From: Symbiodinium sp. CCMP2592
Taxonomy: Eukaryota; Sar; Dinophyceae; Suessiales; Symbiodiniaceae
Direction of reading: 5' to 3'
NCBI GenBank assembly: GCA_905221615.1
Contig: CAJNDT010002002.1
Coordinates: forward strand, 248,001-312,000
Length of the DNA stretch: 64,000 bases
Shown here: positions 18,886 to 28,740 of the stretch, one piece after another
Numbering within the stretch: the first letter of the stretch is position 1
Layout: every line of letters starts with the position of its first letter
Translations under genes and position numbers: made by a program
Notes under the pieces: generated by a model
What the model saw: the letters and a program-made list of their open reading frames with translations, nothing else
Database searches by the model: none
Told to the model about the DNA's origin: nothing

Positions 18886-18995
18886 AATATAGGGGCCCAA
18901 ATAATTGCCAATACTATTCTGGTGGTTCCTTATTATGATTCTAGTATAGTATAATGGGCCCAGAACCCTATTCTACTTATTAAGGCTCCGATATT
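18886..18995. mobile_element. Family H palindromic element
   Basis: TATAGGGGCCCAAATAATTG on the left; GTATAATGGGCCCAGAACCC and TATTAAGGCTCCGATATTA on the right. Other copies at 40055, 45145 and 60268. Confidence 0.75.
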
Positions 18996-19333
18996 AACAG
19001 CATTTTGGGCCCGACATCCCCGACCCTGGTATCCAATTGGAACTCCCTCCCGCGGTGGGAGAGCCACCCCAACACCCAAGTAGAATAGGATTTTGGGGGC
19101 CCCTTAAATATGGATATAATAAGGAACTCACCAAAATAGCATTGAACATACTTAAGGGCCCTATATTACACAATAAACCTTCAATCATCGCTATACTAGT
19201 ATGGCCCTTATCGTGTCATTGCAGTCTCAAGTTGAAGAATATACTGCACTGTGATTCACTGCATCAAGACCCCCGCAGTTTTCAGAGTTGGGTTCAGGGA
19301 TGCGAGCGATTCGATGTTGATCTTGAAACCAAA
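18996..19333. other. Spacer with a partial family H arm
   Basis: Open in two frames (19037-19357 plus, 18994-19188 minus), but part of it (19085-19190) resembles decayed family H. No clear gene. Confidence 0.4.
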
Positions 19334-19527
19334 CCCAGAGCCTCCAAAACCCCTTAATTAAGGAATGTTCCTTAAATTATAATAGGATCCTTAATATGAT
19401 TTTAAGGTATATTGCTTAATTAAAGGGTTTTGGAGTCCCCTAAACCCTAAACCCTATAGATCCCTTATAGATCCCTTTAAGGAACCCTAGGTATATTCCT
19501 TAATTAAGGGGTTTTGGAGGCTCTGGG
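19334..19527. mobile_element. Family B element with S-unit and 30 bp duplication
   Basis: Complete left arm CCCAGAGCCTCCAAAACCCC. The right arm is present twice (19406-19435 and 19490-19519) around a 54 bp S-unit (19436-19489) identical to that at 10121. Confidence 0.92.
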
Positions 19528-19582
19528 AACCACCAGGCCCAGCATGCTAAAACCTGGACCCCTAAACCCTAAACCTCCAAAA

Positions 19583-20165
19583 CCCTATAGTAGTTCCTTT
19601 TTGGGATTACCTTATAGGACTCTAAATATGACCCTATAGTAGTTCCTTTTTGGGATTACCTTATAGGACTCTAAATATGACCCTATAGTAGTTCCTTTTT
19701 GGGATTACCTTATAGGACTCTAAATATGACCCATAGTAGTTCCTTTTTGGGATTACCTTATAGGACTCTAAATATGACCCTATAGTAGTTCCTTTTTGGG
19801 ATTACCTTATAGGACTCTAAATATGACCCTATAGTAGTTCCTTTTTGGGATTACCTTATAGGACTCTAAATATGACCCTATAGTAGTTCCTTTTTGGGAT
19901 TACCTTATAGGACTCTAAATATGACCCATAGTAGTTCCTTTTTGGGATTACCTTATAGGACTCTAAATATGACCCTATAGTAGTTCCTTTTTGGGATTAC
20001 CTTATAGGACTCTAAATATGACCCATAGTAGTTCCTTTTTGGGATTACCTTATAGGACTCTAAATATAACCCTATAGTAGTTCCTTTTTGGGATTACCTT
20101 ATAGGACTCTAAATATGACCCATAGTAGTTCCTTTTTGGGATTGCCTCATAGGATTCTAAATATT
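19583..20165. repeat. 49 bp minisatellite, 12 copies
   Basis: The unit starts CCCTATAGTAGTTCCTTTTT and continues GGGATTACCTTATAGGACTC then TAAATATGA. Two length forms (49 and 47 bp; CCCTATAG or CCATAG) alternate irregularly. Single dispersed relatives at 47322 and 60449 show palindromic outer arms, so the array looks like an expanded half-element. Confidence 0.96.
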
Positions 20166-20177
20166 CCAAAACCCTAT

Positions 20178-20293
20178 AGTAGAAGACAGAAAGTTGGAGC
20201 ATGGCTTTAGAAGGATTCGTGCTAGGATCCCTTATAGCTTACCTTAAGGGCATGAGGAGAATGATGTTCCAACTTTCTGGCTTCTACTATAAA
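20178..20293. mobile_element. Family D palindromic element
   Basis: TAGTAGAAGACAGAAAGTTG on the left; CCAACTTTCTGGCTTCTACT plus ATA on the right. It adjoins the minisatellite. Confidence 0.9.
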
Positions 20294-21006
20294 CCCTACA
20301 CCCTGGCTCTCTGGCCGTGCGCCATTATCTGGTGTGGGGTTCCTTCAGAGCCCAGTACCCTGTATGATAGAAGGAGTATACCTGAAGTTGATTGAGGCAT
20401 GTTATTCTGCTGTAAGGTAAGACAGCTTATTCGATTAAGCCTCCCATCTTCGCTACTGGGTTCTTGTTAAGGAACTTCATTAAGGACACTATAGTGGGGT
20501 TCTATAGTAATTAACATGGTTTCCTTGTGACTGACGCTAGATCCCTTAACAAGAGCCCAGACTAAACCAATTCAAAGCCCGATAGGAGGTGAGACAGCAG
20601 TCAACTCTTACAAAACTCTCATGGAAGCCGTATAAGACTCGTATAGAACCTGCATAAAAGCCGTTCGCACCGCTTGAGGGGTATTTTAGGTCCACGGTAC
20701 TTCAGGGCTTGGAGTTTTTGGAACTCGGGTTCCTGTATAGGCACTGCACCCTCAACTGGAACACGGATACAGCTTGAATGACAATTGTATAACATAGGGT
20801 TTTACGGGTTTAGGGTTTAGGTTTTCGAAACCCTACTCTTCCCATTACGGAGGCCCTATATTGCAACCAGGAGCCTGTCCCCCAAACCTACACGCCAAAG
20901 CTCTAAACCCCTGCGCCCAAAACCCCAAGCTCTAAACCCAAAACGCTGCCCCAAAGCCAGGGGTTTAGGGTTTGGTCAACGGCTTCTGCGGCTTCTTTTA
21001 CATGTT
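20294..21006. other. Spacer
   Basis: A mostly unique AT-balanced stretch. CTACTGGGTTCTTGTTAAGG (20455) and CCTTAACAAGAGCCCAG (20544) form inverted arms around GTTCTATAGTAATTAACATG, a single palindromic element of about 110 bp. The rest is CCCTAAA-like. Confidence 0.5.
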
Positions 21007-21124
21007 CTGTACTTGGAGGATCATGGGACTTAGTCAGTAAGGTTATAAGTACCCTAATTTGGGGTTATAAGTATAGTTACCCTAATGATAACCCCAGTTA
21101 CTATGTCCCATGATCCTTTAAGCC
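21007..21124. mobile_element. Family C palindromic element
   Basis: TACTTGGAGGATCATGGGAC on the left, GTCCCATGATCCTTTAAG on the right, core GGGGTTATAAGTATAGTTAC. S-type sequence (CCCATAGATCCCTTTAGTCC) follows. Confidence 0.9.
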
Positions 21125-21411
21125 CTAAACCTCCCATAGATCCCTTTAGTCCCTTATAGATCCCTTTAAAGACCCCTTTAAGGAACCCTATTCTGATTAT
21201 TAAGGCCCCTATAGTAGGGGTTTCGGGCTCCCACGATGGGCGCTCCAAGGTTCCTCCAACTCTTCGGTGTCGCACCAGGTGCCGGCAAGACTATGTCGGG
21301 GCTTACTTAACTTATTGGCTGTAAGCTCAACTTTTCAACTTTTGGGGTTCTTACAAGGTAGTCGATTCTGAAAGTTTCAACTTTTACTTCCTTGGGCTTT
21401 GGGCCAGTGAG

Positions 21412-21569
21412 TTAAAGGATCATGGGACTTAGTATACAGCAAGGGTTATCCGTTTAGGGTTTAGGGTTTGGTTTTTAGGGTTTAGGGTTTAGGGTTATTA
21501 TTAGGGCAAGTATACGTATAACTACTTATAACCCCAATTAGGGTACTTATATAGTCTCATGATTCTTCA
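21412..21569. mobile_element. Family C element interrupted by TTTAGGG repeats
   Basis: AAAGGATCATGGGACTTAGT on the left and AGTCTCATGATTCTTCAG on the right. About 45 bp of TTTAGGG units (21450-21494) lie inside the core, absent from other copies. Confidence 0.85.
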
Positions 21570-21758
21570 GGTAGGGTCTGTGGCTCAGGGTTTTAGGGTT
21601 TAAGTAACTTAGAGTCGAGAAGTCTCAATAAATAGCAAGAAAGTCCCATTGTTTTTTTAAGGGTTTAGGGTTTAGGGGTTTAGGGGTTTAGGGGTTTAGG
21701 GTTTAGGGGTTTTCACGAAGGTCCCTAAGGTTTAGGCTTTCGAGGATTCTCGGCCGAG

Positions 21759-22181
21759 ATGCTAATTAGCATCGGCGAGGACTCTCAGCTGCACGCTGTG
21801 AGCACACTCCTTCTAAAGAGCGAGACTGAATCCATGGCGGCGAAGCTCTTGACTCTCTTACACCTCGTCCTGCGTGCTCATTCAGACGCGGACATCACTC
21901 GCGTAAAGGAATTTGTTGGAAGTTCTGTGATGGTTTCGTTCCAGCAACAGACCAAACCACACAGATTTTCAGTGGGCCTGACAACCCCAAATTTCAATTC
22001 AATTGTGCGTTTCCCTCTCGGCAATGAAATCAAGTGCAGAAAGGCTGAAGAATTGCTGGAAGAACTGGCAATCGGGAGAGACTCCGAGCAGAGCCTCAAA
22101 ATATTTAACAGGCACATGGCAACGATTGATCTGGTCTTCCATGAAATCAAGAAGATCTCAACAGGTCAGTCGTCTGACTAG
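21759..22181 (+). CDS. Hypothetical protein exon, 140 codons
   Basis: The most protein-like long frame of the window. It starts MLISIGEDSQLHAVSTLLLK and contains predicted helices (ESMAAKLLTLLHLVLRAHSD, CRKAEELLEELAIGRDSEQS, MATIDLVFHEIKKIS). The frame is open upstream to about 21726. Near its end, CAACAG|GTCAGT (22162-22170) is a strong canonical GT donor, so the coding exon probably ends at 22165 and the last residues (QSSD) are intronic. Coding-like sequence resumes at about 22202. TTTAGGG repeats lie directly upstream. No family recognised; possibly a helical repeat or N-terminal domain. Confidence 0.6.
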   Translation: MLISIGEDSQLHAVSTLLLKSETESMAAKLLTLLHLVLRAHSDADITRVKEFVGSSVMVSFQQQTKPHRFSVGLTTPNFNSIVRFPLGNEIKCRKAEELLEELAIGRDSEQSLKIFNRHMATIDLVFHEIKKISTGQSSD

Positions 22182-22208
22182 CCTGCACTTCGCATCTTGG
22201 CTTGAAAG

Positions 22209-22388
22209 CCGCTGAAGAAACCATGAGAGAGGTGCATGAGACACCTGCATTCTCAAGAAACATTTGTCCAAAAAAACAAAACAAGCTACACCGTCGCATG
22301 CGCGTCTACCTGGATGGCGAGGCAGCATGGCATGACCGCGAGGGAGGACGAGGGCAGGGTTCGGCCGGGATAGGTGAGACGGAAAGGT
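22209..22388 (+). CDS. Candidate downstream exon of the 21759 gene
   Basis: Reads EETMREVHETPAFSRNICPK, KQNKLHRRMRVYLDGEAAWH, DREGGRGQG and ends at TAG 22388. Basic and charged. If the GTCAGT donor at 22166 is used, this is the likely next exon; the acceptor cannot be fixed by eye. Confidence 0.4.
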
Positions 22389-22553
22389 AGAGACTGCAAG
22401 AATGCATATCTCTCAAATCGGTTCGGGGATGTTTGCAGAGCCCTAAACTCAGGGGGATTTTTTATTAAGGGGTTTAGGCCTGAGAGCGGGTGTAGGGATT
22501 ACGGATTTAGGGTTCAGGGGGTAGGATTTCGGGCTCAAAACCCAACTCTCCGG

Positions 22554-22664
22554 GACCCAGAGCCTCCAAAACCCCTTAATTAAGGAATATACCTTAAAAT
22601 CATATTAGGGAGCCTATAATAAGTTAAGGTATATTCCTTAATTAAGGGGTTTTGGAGGCTCTGG
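22554..22664. mobile_element. Family B palindromic element
   Basis: CCCAGAGCCTCCAAAACCCC and GGGGTTTTGGAGGCTCTGGG are perfect inverted ends. Confidence 0.93.
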
Positions 22665-22745
22665 GGATGCCGGACATCATGTCCGTGATCAGGAGATCGA
22701 GCTGGGGGGCCTGAGCCCTGAGCCCTAAACCCTAAACCCTAAACC

Positions 22746-22910
22746 TTAGAAGGGGGGAGTCGCTGCTTGGGACTTTAGGAAAAAAGGAGTTCAAAAATAG
22801 AACCGTAGAAGGGGCCCCCCCCCACCCTGTAATAGTGGTATGATAGGAATATAATAGGGCCCTTATATAATCCTTTTAATCACTATTACGGGGTGGGGGC
22901 CCCTCTAACC
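22746..22910. mobile_element. Family I palindromic element
   Basis: TAGAAGGGGCCCCCCCCCAC (22806) pairs with GGGGTGGGGGCCCCTCTAAC at the right; core AATAGTGGTATGATAGGAAT. Second copy at 31284. Confidence 0.8.
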
Positions 22911-23049
22911 TAAACCCTAATCCCAAACCCTACACGCAAATCCCTAAGCCCTTACAGATCCCTAAACCTCAAACCCCAAGCCCTAAAACCCCCAAAACCC
23001 CAAGCCCCAGCCCTGAATCCTCACGCCCCTGCACGCCCGCGATCAAACG
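22911..23049 (-). repeat. CCCTAAA-type stretch
   Basis: Degenerate CCCTAAACCCCAAGCCC run. Confidence 0.8.
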
Positions 23050-23258
23050 GTTTACAGTGAACCCCAGAAAGTTGGAACATGGGATAAAGATGATTAGTGC
23101 TGAGATTCTCTCTATTTTAACGGGTTCCTTGAAGGATTTTTATTGTAAGGGTTCCTTTAAGGCTTCTTGAAGGATTTTTTGAAGGGTTCCTTTAAAGATC
23201 CCTCTACGTTAAGGGCATCAGGATAATGATGTTCCAGCTGTCTAGCTTCTACTTTAGG
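23050..23258. mobile_element. Family D element with internal S-like insertion
   Basis: TACAGTGAACCCCAGAAAGT on the left, GATGTTCCAGCTGTCTAGCT with TCTACTTTA on the right. The core is swollen by 80-90 bp of GGGTTCCTTTAAGG/GAAGGATTTTT units (23118-23200). Confidence 0.82.
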
Positions 23259-23593
23259 TACTGCCCCCCTTACAGTAAGAGTCTATAAGGCTACTATTAA
23301 GGTCCTGATATATCTGTATTGTGAATATTATTCAACTATTACTGAGTGTGGGCCGTACCCAGCTTCTACTGTAGGTTGAGGACCCAAGCAGCTCCCAAAA
23401 GAATGTAAAGCTTAGAAACGAATTCTAAACCCGAGCACCCTCCCCAAAAAGCTTCGTTCTGAACTACCATACTTTGCTACTTCTTTTTCGGACCTGTTTC
23501 TTAAAGGAGCGATCATTCTGTATAATGTTAGTTGACTACTTTTTCTCGCTTGGTTGCTTCGAAGCCCCAAAGAACTGTCTCGTGCTTAGTAGG

Positions 23594-23766
23594 CAATGGG
23601 GGAATGGATCCCTTGTAGTCGCTATATGGGAGTTTCCGAAAATTAGGGGTACCTGATTTGGGGTCCTTATAATAAGGATCCTACTATTTAGGTTCCTATA
23701 CTAGGGTCCCTGATTTTCTGAAACTCCCATATAATCCCCAATAGTAGTCCCCATAACCCATTCCCT
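23594..23766. mobile_element. Family R element split by a family E insertion
   Basis: TGGGGGAATGGATCCC on the left and ATAGTAGTCCCCATAACCCA with TTCCC on the right are the arms of R. Family E (23624-23733) sits between GTCGCTA and TAATCCCC. The second R copy (28741) reads GTCCCTATATAATCCCC here, the expected empty site. Confidence 0.85.
23624..23733. mobile_element. Family E palindromic element nested in R
   Basis: TATGGGAGTTTCCGAAAATT on the left, TTCTGAAACTCCCATA on the right, with TA duplicated at both borders. Confidence 0.93.
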
Positions 23767-23841
23767 CTTTCAAAGCCCCAGACAACATGTCCAGCAGGTG
23801 TGGCCAGGTGGATTCCGCAGAGCATGAGGCGTGCCGGTCGG

Positions 23842-23935
23842 TTTAGGGTTTAGGGTTTAGAGTTCAGGGTTCAGGGTTCAGGGTTTAGGGGTTTAGGGTT
23901 CAGGTTTTAGGGGTTTAGGGTTTGGGGTTTAAGGG
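23842..23935 (+). repeat. TTTAGGG array
   Basis: About twelve TTTAGGG variants (TTCAGGG, TTTAGGGG). Confidence 0.9.
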
Positions 23936-24060
23936 GGCCTTCTTAATTTTTGAACAGGGGTGTATGGGATACTCTAATGCGGCCTGTACGGGGATGTAAT
24001 TGCTGATTTTCTTGACCTCTGACTATGCGGCGATGGGCTAGAGCCCTGAGCCCAAAGCCG

Positions 24061-24172
24061 CATGTGGGAGTTTCGGAAAATGAGGGGTACCTTGTTTTGG
24101 TGTCCTCATAAAAAGGATCCTACTATGTAGGGTACTATATAAGGGTCCCCTATTTTCGGAAACTTCCATATA
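24061..24172. mobile_element. Family E palindromic element
   Basis: CATGTGGGAGTTTCGGAAAA on the left; TTTTCGGAAACTTCCATATA on the right. Confidence 0.88.
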
Positions 24173-24539
24173 ATCACTAGGCCTTAGGCTTCAGGATTTG
24201 GGACGTCGGGTTGAAGGTTTAGGGAACCCAAAACCCTAAATATTCAATCCGTGTACCCAAATGCCCAAAGTAAGTGCACGACATATTCCTCGTAAGGCCC
24301 ATGCAAAGAGCACCAAAGAGGCTGCAGAACCCTTATGGAAACCTGCACAGATACCGAATTACACAACTCTTACAGAATCCTGTAAAACCCCATAAACTCC
24401 TTCCACAAGTCCTGCTAAAGAGCACCAACATGAAAGGAGCAACACACCTATGTTATATAGTCACAGAACCCTTGCCGATCCATTTTGATCCCTTCAAGAA
24501 CACGCAGACTGGCTTACGCATAGACAAATAGTTCTAAAT

Positions 24540-24785
24540 AACCCTCTTTTATCTCTATCTCTGTCTCTATCTCTATCTCTATCCCTATCTCTATCTCTAT
24601 CTCTATCCCTATCTCTATCCCTATCCCTATCCCTATCCCTATCCCTATCTCTATCCCTATCCCTATCCCTATCCCTATCCCTATCTCTATCTCTATCTCT
24701 ATCTCTATCTCTATCTCTATCTCTATCTCTATCTCTATCTCTATCTCTATCTCTATCTCTATCTCTTTCTCTTTCTCTATCTCTT
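24540..24785. repeat. Hexanucleotide (TCTATC/CCTATC)n microsatellite
   Basis: About 40 units of CTCTAT or CCCTAT. One strand is almost purely pyrimidine apart from A. The minus-strand open frame (alternating Glu/Ile/Gly) is an artefact of the repeat. Confidence 0.98.
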
Positions 24786-24854
24786 CACCGAGCATTGCGG
24801 GGGGAATGCGTGACTAGTTGCCAACACGTTTCCTTACGGTTCCTTCTTATACCT

Positions 24855-24965
24855 AGGATTTAGGATTTAGGGTTTAGGGTTTAGGGTTTAGGATTTAGGG
24901 TTTAGGGTTTAGGATTTAGGATTTAGCGTTTAGGGGTTTAGGATTTAGGATTTAGGGTTTAGGGT
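24855..24965 (+). repeat. TTTAGGG/TTTAGGA array
   Basis: About fifteen units alternating TTTAGGG and TTTAGGA. Confidence 0.9.
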
Positions 24966-24967
24966 TT

Positions 24968-25086
24968 ACAGTAGAAGCCAGAAAGTTGGAACATCATTAG
25001 CCTCATGCTCTTAAAGCAAAGCATAGGGACTCCTAGCACGGATCCTCCTCAGTCCATGTTCCAACTTTCTGAGGTTCACTATATTA
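24968..25086. mobile_element. Family D palindromic element
   Basis: TACAGTAGAAGCCAGAAAGT on the left; GTTCCAACTTTCTGAGGTTC and ACTATA on the right. TTTAGGG repeats abut both ends. Confidence 0.92.
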
Positions 25087-25317
25087 GGGTTTAGGGTTTA
25101 GGGTTTAGGGTATTATATCATAGCCAACAACCCTATCCTAAGTTTTTTTGAAAGTCCACACCTTTGGAAACACTTATGGAACCCTTATAGAACCCCAAAG
25201 AACCCCTATAGATCTCTCAGAGAACCCTCACACATCCCTTGTTTGTAGAACCCTTCTAGACTCTCCTTCAGAACCCATCCCTAAACCCTAAACCCTAAAC
25301 CCGTAACCCTTAACTTA

Positions 25318-25420
25318 GCAGCTGAGTAGATACCCGTTACACTTTTTGGGATAATATTACCCACTATAAAACTGAAAGTGTACACTTCTTGGGGCTTATG
25401 AACTCGGCAACTAAGTTAAA
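25318..25420. mobile_element. Palindromic relic related to family F
   Basis: AGCAGCTGAGTAGATACCCG...ACACTTTTTGGGA faces GTACACTTCTTGGGG...CTCGGCAACTAAG. A further relative may lie at 31865-31910. Confidence 0.5.
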
Positions 25421-25555
25421 GAACCCGCTATAGAACCCCTTATAGAACCCTTTCCGAACCCTGACCCCTAAACCCCAAACCCTAAACCCTAATCCCCAAA
25501 CCCTTAAAGAACCTCCTGAAGATCCCTTTAAAGGGACACTTTTTCGAGGCCCCGG

Positions 25556-25626
25556 GACTCCGATGGCCTGGAGCTCGCCGCGGAGCAGCTGGGCCTCGCG
25601 TTCAAGGCGCAGGGAGGGTTTTCAGA
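25556..25626 (+). CDS. Candidate micro-exon
   Basis: Reads DSDGLELAAEQLGLAFKAQG then GFSE. GC-rich against AT-richer flanks; amphipathic helix character. Followed by TTTAAGAG/TTTAGGG repeats. Confidence 0.42.
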
Positions 25627-25860
25627 GTTTAGGACTTTAAGAGTTTAGAACTTTAAGAGTTTAGGGTTTAAGGGTTTAGGGTTTTAAGAGTATAGAACTC
25701 TAAGAGTTTAGGGTTTGAGGGTTTAGGAATTTAAGAGTTTAGAATTGAGGGCTTTAAGAGTTTAGGGTTGTAGGGTTCAGGGTTTTTAGAGGTTTAGGGT
25801 TGAGGGGTTAGGGTTTGGGGGTTTAATGGTTTAGGGTTGGGGTTAGGGTTTAGGGGTTTG
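25622..25860 (+). repeat. TTTAAGAGTTTAG(A/G)-type degenerate array
   Basis: A loose tandem of TTTAAGAGTTTAGAAC and TTTAGGG variants. Confidence 0.8.
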
Positions 25861-25876
25861 AGGCCAACCTTTGAAG

Positions 25877-25982
25877 TACGGTTGATGATACGAAGTTCTG
25901 CATTACCTTAAGGACCCTCAACTATGGGAATTATGGTATATTCCTTATTGTGGGTAGTGCAGGATTTATATCGTCAACCGTA
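25877..25982. mobile_element. Family A palindromic element
   Basis: TACGGTTGATGATACGAAGT on the left, GATTTATATCGTCAACCGTA on the right. Confidence 0.93.
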
Positions 25983-26143
25983 CATCAATACATCTAGCCT
26001 TCAAAACGCGCCCGGAAGAAGCGCAGGGGACTCAGTTTAGAGCTTTAGGAGCTCAGGGTTTAGGGTTTTTAAGAGTTTGGGGTTCATAAGAGTTTAGAGT
26101 TTATAGTTTTTAAGAATTATATATATATAAACACATACACGCG

Positions 26144-26214
26144 TCATGTATGTATGTATGTATGTATGTATGTATGTATGTATGTATTTATGTATGTATG
26201 TATGTATGTATGTG
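26144..26214. repeat. (GTAT)n microsatellite
   Basis: About 17 GTAT units, preceded by (AT)n. Similar arrays at 26955-27055. Confidence 0.97.
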
Positions 26215-26334
26215 CGCAACGCATAATGTAACATATATTCTCATAACAGAATGCGGTATAGGTTAATGTAAGATAGTATAACACGATATAGTTGTCTAGA
26301 ACACGACTTGGTATGTTATTGATAAAACAATTAT

Positions 26335-26555
26335 GAGGTCGCTGTAACGGGAGCTGTAACGGAGTTGTAACGGGAGCTGTAACGGAGCTGTACCGGGAGC
26401 TGTAACGGGAGCTGTAACGGGGCCGTAACGGAGCTGTAACGCGAGCTGTAACGCGAGCTGTAACGAAGCTGTAACCGGAGCTGTAACGGAGCTGCAGCGG
26501 AGCTGCAACGGAGCTGTAACGGGAGCTGTAACGGGAGCTGTCGCGGAGCTGTAAT
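26335..26555. repeat. 12 bp minisatellite GAGCTGTAACGG
   Basis: About 18 units of GAGCTGTAACGG or 11-13 bp variants. Both minus-strand open frames here (Ser/Arg/Tyr/Thr-rich) are translations of the repeat. Confidence 0.95.
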
Positions 26556-26954
26556 AACCGCCCAAACCTCTTGACAAAAAAGTCATAGTAAATGATAGTA
26601 GAGAATACCCCCAATATAAGGTGATACACAAATCACTAAAATAGACGCAATACAATGTCATGGTACATAAAATGTATGAGTAAGCACAATGAAGAAGCTA
26701 CAACATGCTAGAATGAAATATAACCCATAGACCATAAGATGATACAGTATACTATGAAATAATGCAATATGCTACAATACAACACCATACAAGGAAATAT
26801 GATACCACATCGTATGCTAAAATACAACATAGTCCAAACTTGCATCATATGGTATAAAACAGCACCCATGTGATATATTACTGCATTAGAGTGTAATACA
26901 ACATAGCATAACATGGTATAGCATAATACAACATAACTATAACCGTATACCGTA
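26556..26954. other. AT-rich spacer with ATGATACA/ATACAACA phrases
   Basis: Loose repetition of ATACAACA(T/C)AG and ATGGTATA. No coding signal. Confidence 0.5.
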
Positions 26955-27055
26955 TATGTATGTACGTATGTATGTATGTATGTATGTACGTACGTATGTA
27001 TGTATGTATGTATGCATCTATCCATGTATGTATGTATGTATGTACGTATGTAGGT
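26955..27055. repeat. (GTAT)n microsatellite
   Basis: Two blocks of TATG/GTAC units separated by CATCTATCC. Confidence 0.95.
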
Positions 27056-27090
27056 ACAGACGTATTTGTGTTAAACTTGATTTTCCCTAG

Positions 27091-27195
27091 GTCATGACTT
27101 TCCCAAGCCACAAACTGCAGAGGCAGCAGATTTCTCGAAGTTCGACGACGTGGCTGTGGCCAGAAATTTCGCTCTACTTCAGGACCGGGGGTTTG
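27091..27195 (+). CDS. Candidate exon
   Basis: After TTGATTTTCCCTAG (good acceptor) the frame reads DFPKPQTAEAADFSKFDDVA then VARNFALLQDRGF. Acidic start and helical end look genuine. Family unknown. Confidence 0.48.
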
Positions 27196-27880
27196 GGGCT
27201 CGGGGTGTCGGGTTTTGTAGGGGTTGTCGATTCTGTTAGGGCTCAAGGGGGGGAGGTAAAACCCTTATTCTTAACCTAGTTGGGGGGTTGGAAAAGGCCA
27301 CCCCCACCAACCCCCCACACCCCCTTCCCTCCACCCACCCTCTACCCCCCCGGCCCTCCCCCACCTGCCCCCCCTCCACCCCTCCAAATCCGTCCAAGGC
27401 GGTTTTATGAGGGTTTCTATTGGCTTGCGTTTGGTTTGGGGCGTTCTAACTAGCTTTCCGAAAGCAGGTAAGCCGCAAGCCTAAGCTCTAAAGCCAAGGC
27501 TTTCTAAGATTATCATACTGATCAGATTCGGCCCTTTATAGACTCCGTAACTTAAAGATGTGGTTAGGTGACCCCTCTGAATACCTAAACCGTAGCCCCT
27601 AAACCGTAACCCCTAAACCGGCCCCCAACCCCCAAATCCTAAGCCAGAAGCCCCAAACCCTAAACCCTGAACTCTCTGAGCCCCAACCTAGAGCCGTCGA
27701 TTCAAGTCTCCACGGGCCTGTAAGAACAGAGACTAAAACATGGGAAGCCGCTCAACCCAAAAGCACACCTTAACCCTAGAAAGCCTATCCCTTTAAGGGA
27801 GTGCGGAAGCCAGAACAAGGAGCCCTCCGAAAGGCAAGCTTCAACCCTAAAGCCCAGCGAAGCCCTAGGAAAGTGGAGTC
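27196..27880. other. C-rich and CCCTAAA-like spacer
   Basis: 27285-27390 is an unusually C-rich tract (CCCCCACCAACCCCCCAC). 27590-27680 is CCCTAAACC-like. No gene recognised. Confidence 0.5.
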
Positions 27881-27884
27881 CTGC

Positions 27885-28282
27885 ACCCGAACTCAGATCC
27901 ACGTCTGTTCCGGAGAACAATAAGATCCTCTATGATTCGCTTCTCGAAATCTTGCCTTTGTACAAGCACTTGGATGGCCTAATCATGGACCGTGCCTGCG
28001 GTTTCTTGCCCACAGCCCAGGCCGACAAGAGCCTAAAACAAATCAAACACTGGAGTATCGACGGCTTTCATGCGAAGGGCCACACCAAAGGGATGTCCTT
28101 GCAACCCCATCTACAAGAAGAGGTTGGCTACAAGGTTCAAGCGGGTTCTCAACGAGAGCTCCCCTATGCGCCATAGCTTCAAGGTGTTGTACTTCGTCAA
28201 GCTGCATAATTGTGCAGTGGAGCAGAAGCATGCCGCCGAACCCGGAAACACGGAACCCTGGACCCTGAAACTTGAAGCATAA
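27885..28282 (+). pseudogene. KDZ-like transposase fragment with one-base frameshift
   Basis: Frame 1 reads ENNKILYDSLLEILPLYKHL, DGLIMDRACGFLPTAQADKS, and WSIDGFHAKGHTKG. At a GGG run (about 28090) the sense moves by one base to frame 2, reading GCPCNPIYKKRLATRFKRVL, NESSPMRHSFKVLYFVKLHN and CAVEQKHAAE to a stop at 28282. The D-x-FH-x3-H-x3-C-x-C spacing followed by ...NE... and RHxFxVLY recalls Kyakuja/Dileera/Zisupton-type (KDZ) or CxC-containing transposases, in which a HxxxHxxxC zinc-binding patch lies between catalytic acidic residues. Only a central piece of about 130 residues is present, without recognisable ends. The family call is from memory and tentative. Confidence 0.45.
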
Positions 28283-28740
28283 CCTCCACCACCCCAATAG
28301 AAGTGTCAGAACACTTCACAAGACTATGCCTACTAATTCTTGTCTATCTTCATCACAGTATGATGTCCCACCAAAGCTCAGTTTTGATCAGTCAGGCTTT
28401 TATAGCCTTTATAAACACTAGCTAAACAAAATCATTAAATCTCGTCTAGCATCGATGTAAGCCTCCACAAGAACATTCAACGACACCCCAAGTCCCAAGC
28501 TCAACCTCCAAGCCGCTGAGCCCATCAACCCTAAGCCCCTCTAAATCCCCAAAACTCTCCCATAGCCTCCAAACCCAGAAAACCCTGGTAGGCCAGAACC
28601 CTTCGAAACCCCTGTTCCCGAAACCCCAAACCCTCAATCCCGAGCCCTTAAGCCCTTGTAGCCCCAAGCCCCAAAGGCATGAGCGTTTGAAACCGAGAAT
28701 CCCAAGCCCCAACCCTTCACTGTCTGGCACTTGGTACGGA
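28283..28740. other. Spacer, CCCAAGCCC-type
   Basis: 28283-28440 is AT-rich without signal; 28450-28720 is degenerate CCCTAAA-like. The minus-strand frame (28446-28730) translates that repeat (Gly/Leu-rich). Confidence 0.5.

Noticed and set aside
24514-24795. 93-codon minus-strand ORF of alternating Glu/Ile/Gly
   Set aside because: Pure translation of the TCTATC hexanucleotide microsatellite.
26144-26661. Minus-strand ORFs of 161 and 121 codons
   Set aside because: They read through the GAGCTGTAACGG minisatellite and (GTAT)n; residues repeat with the DNA unit.
26144-27055. CRISPR-like array (short repeats with spacing)
   Set aside because: Contiguous microsatellites without unique spacers, in clearly eukaryotic DNA.
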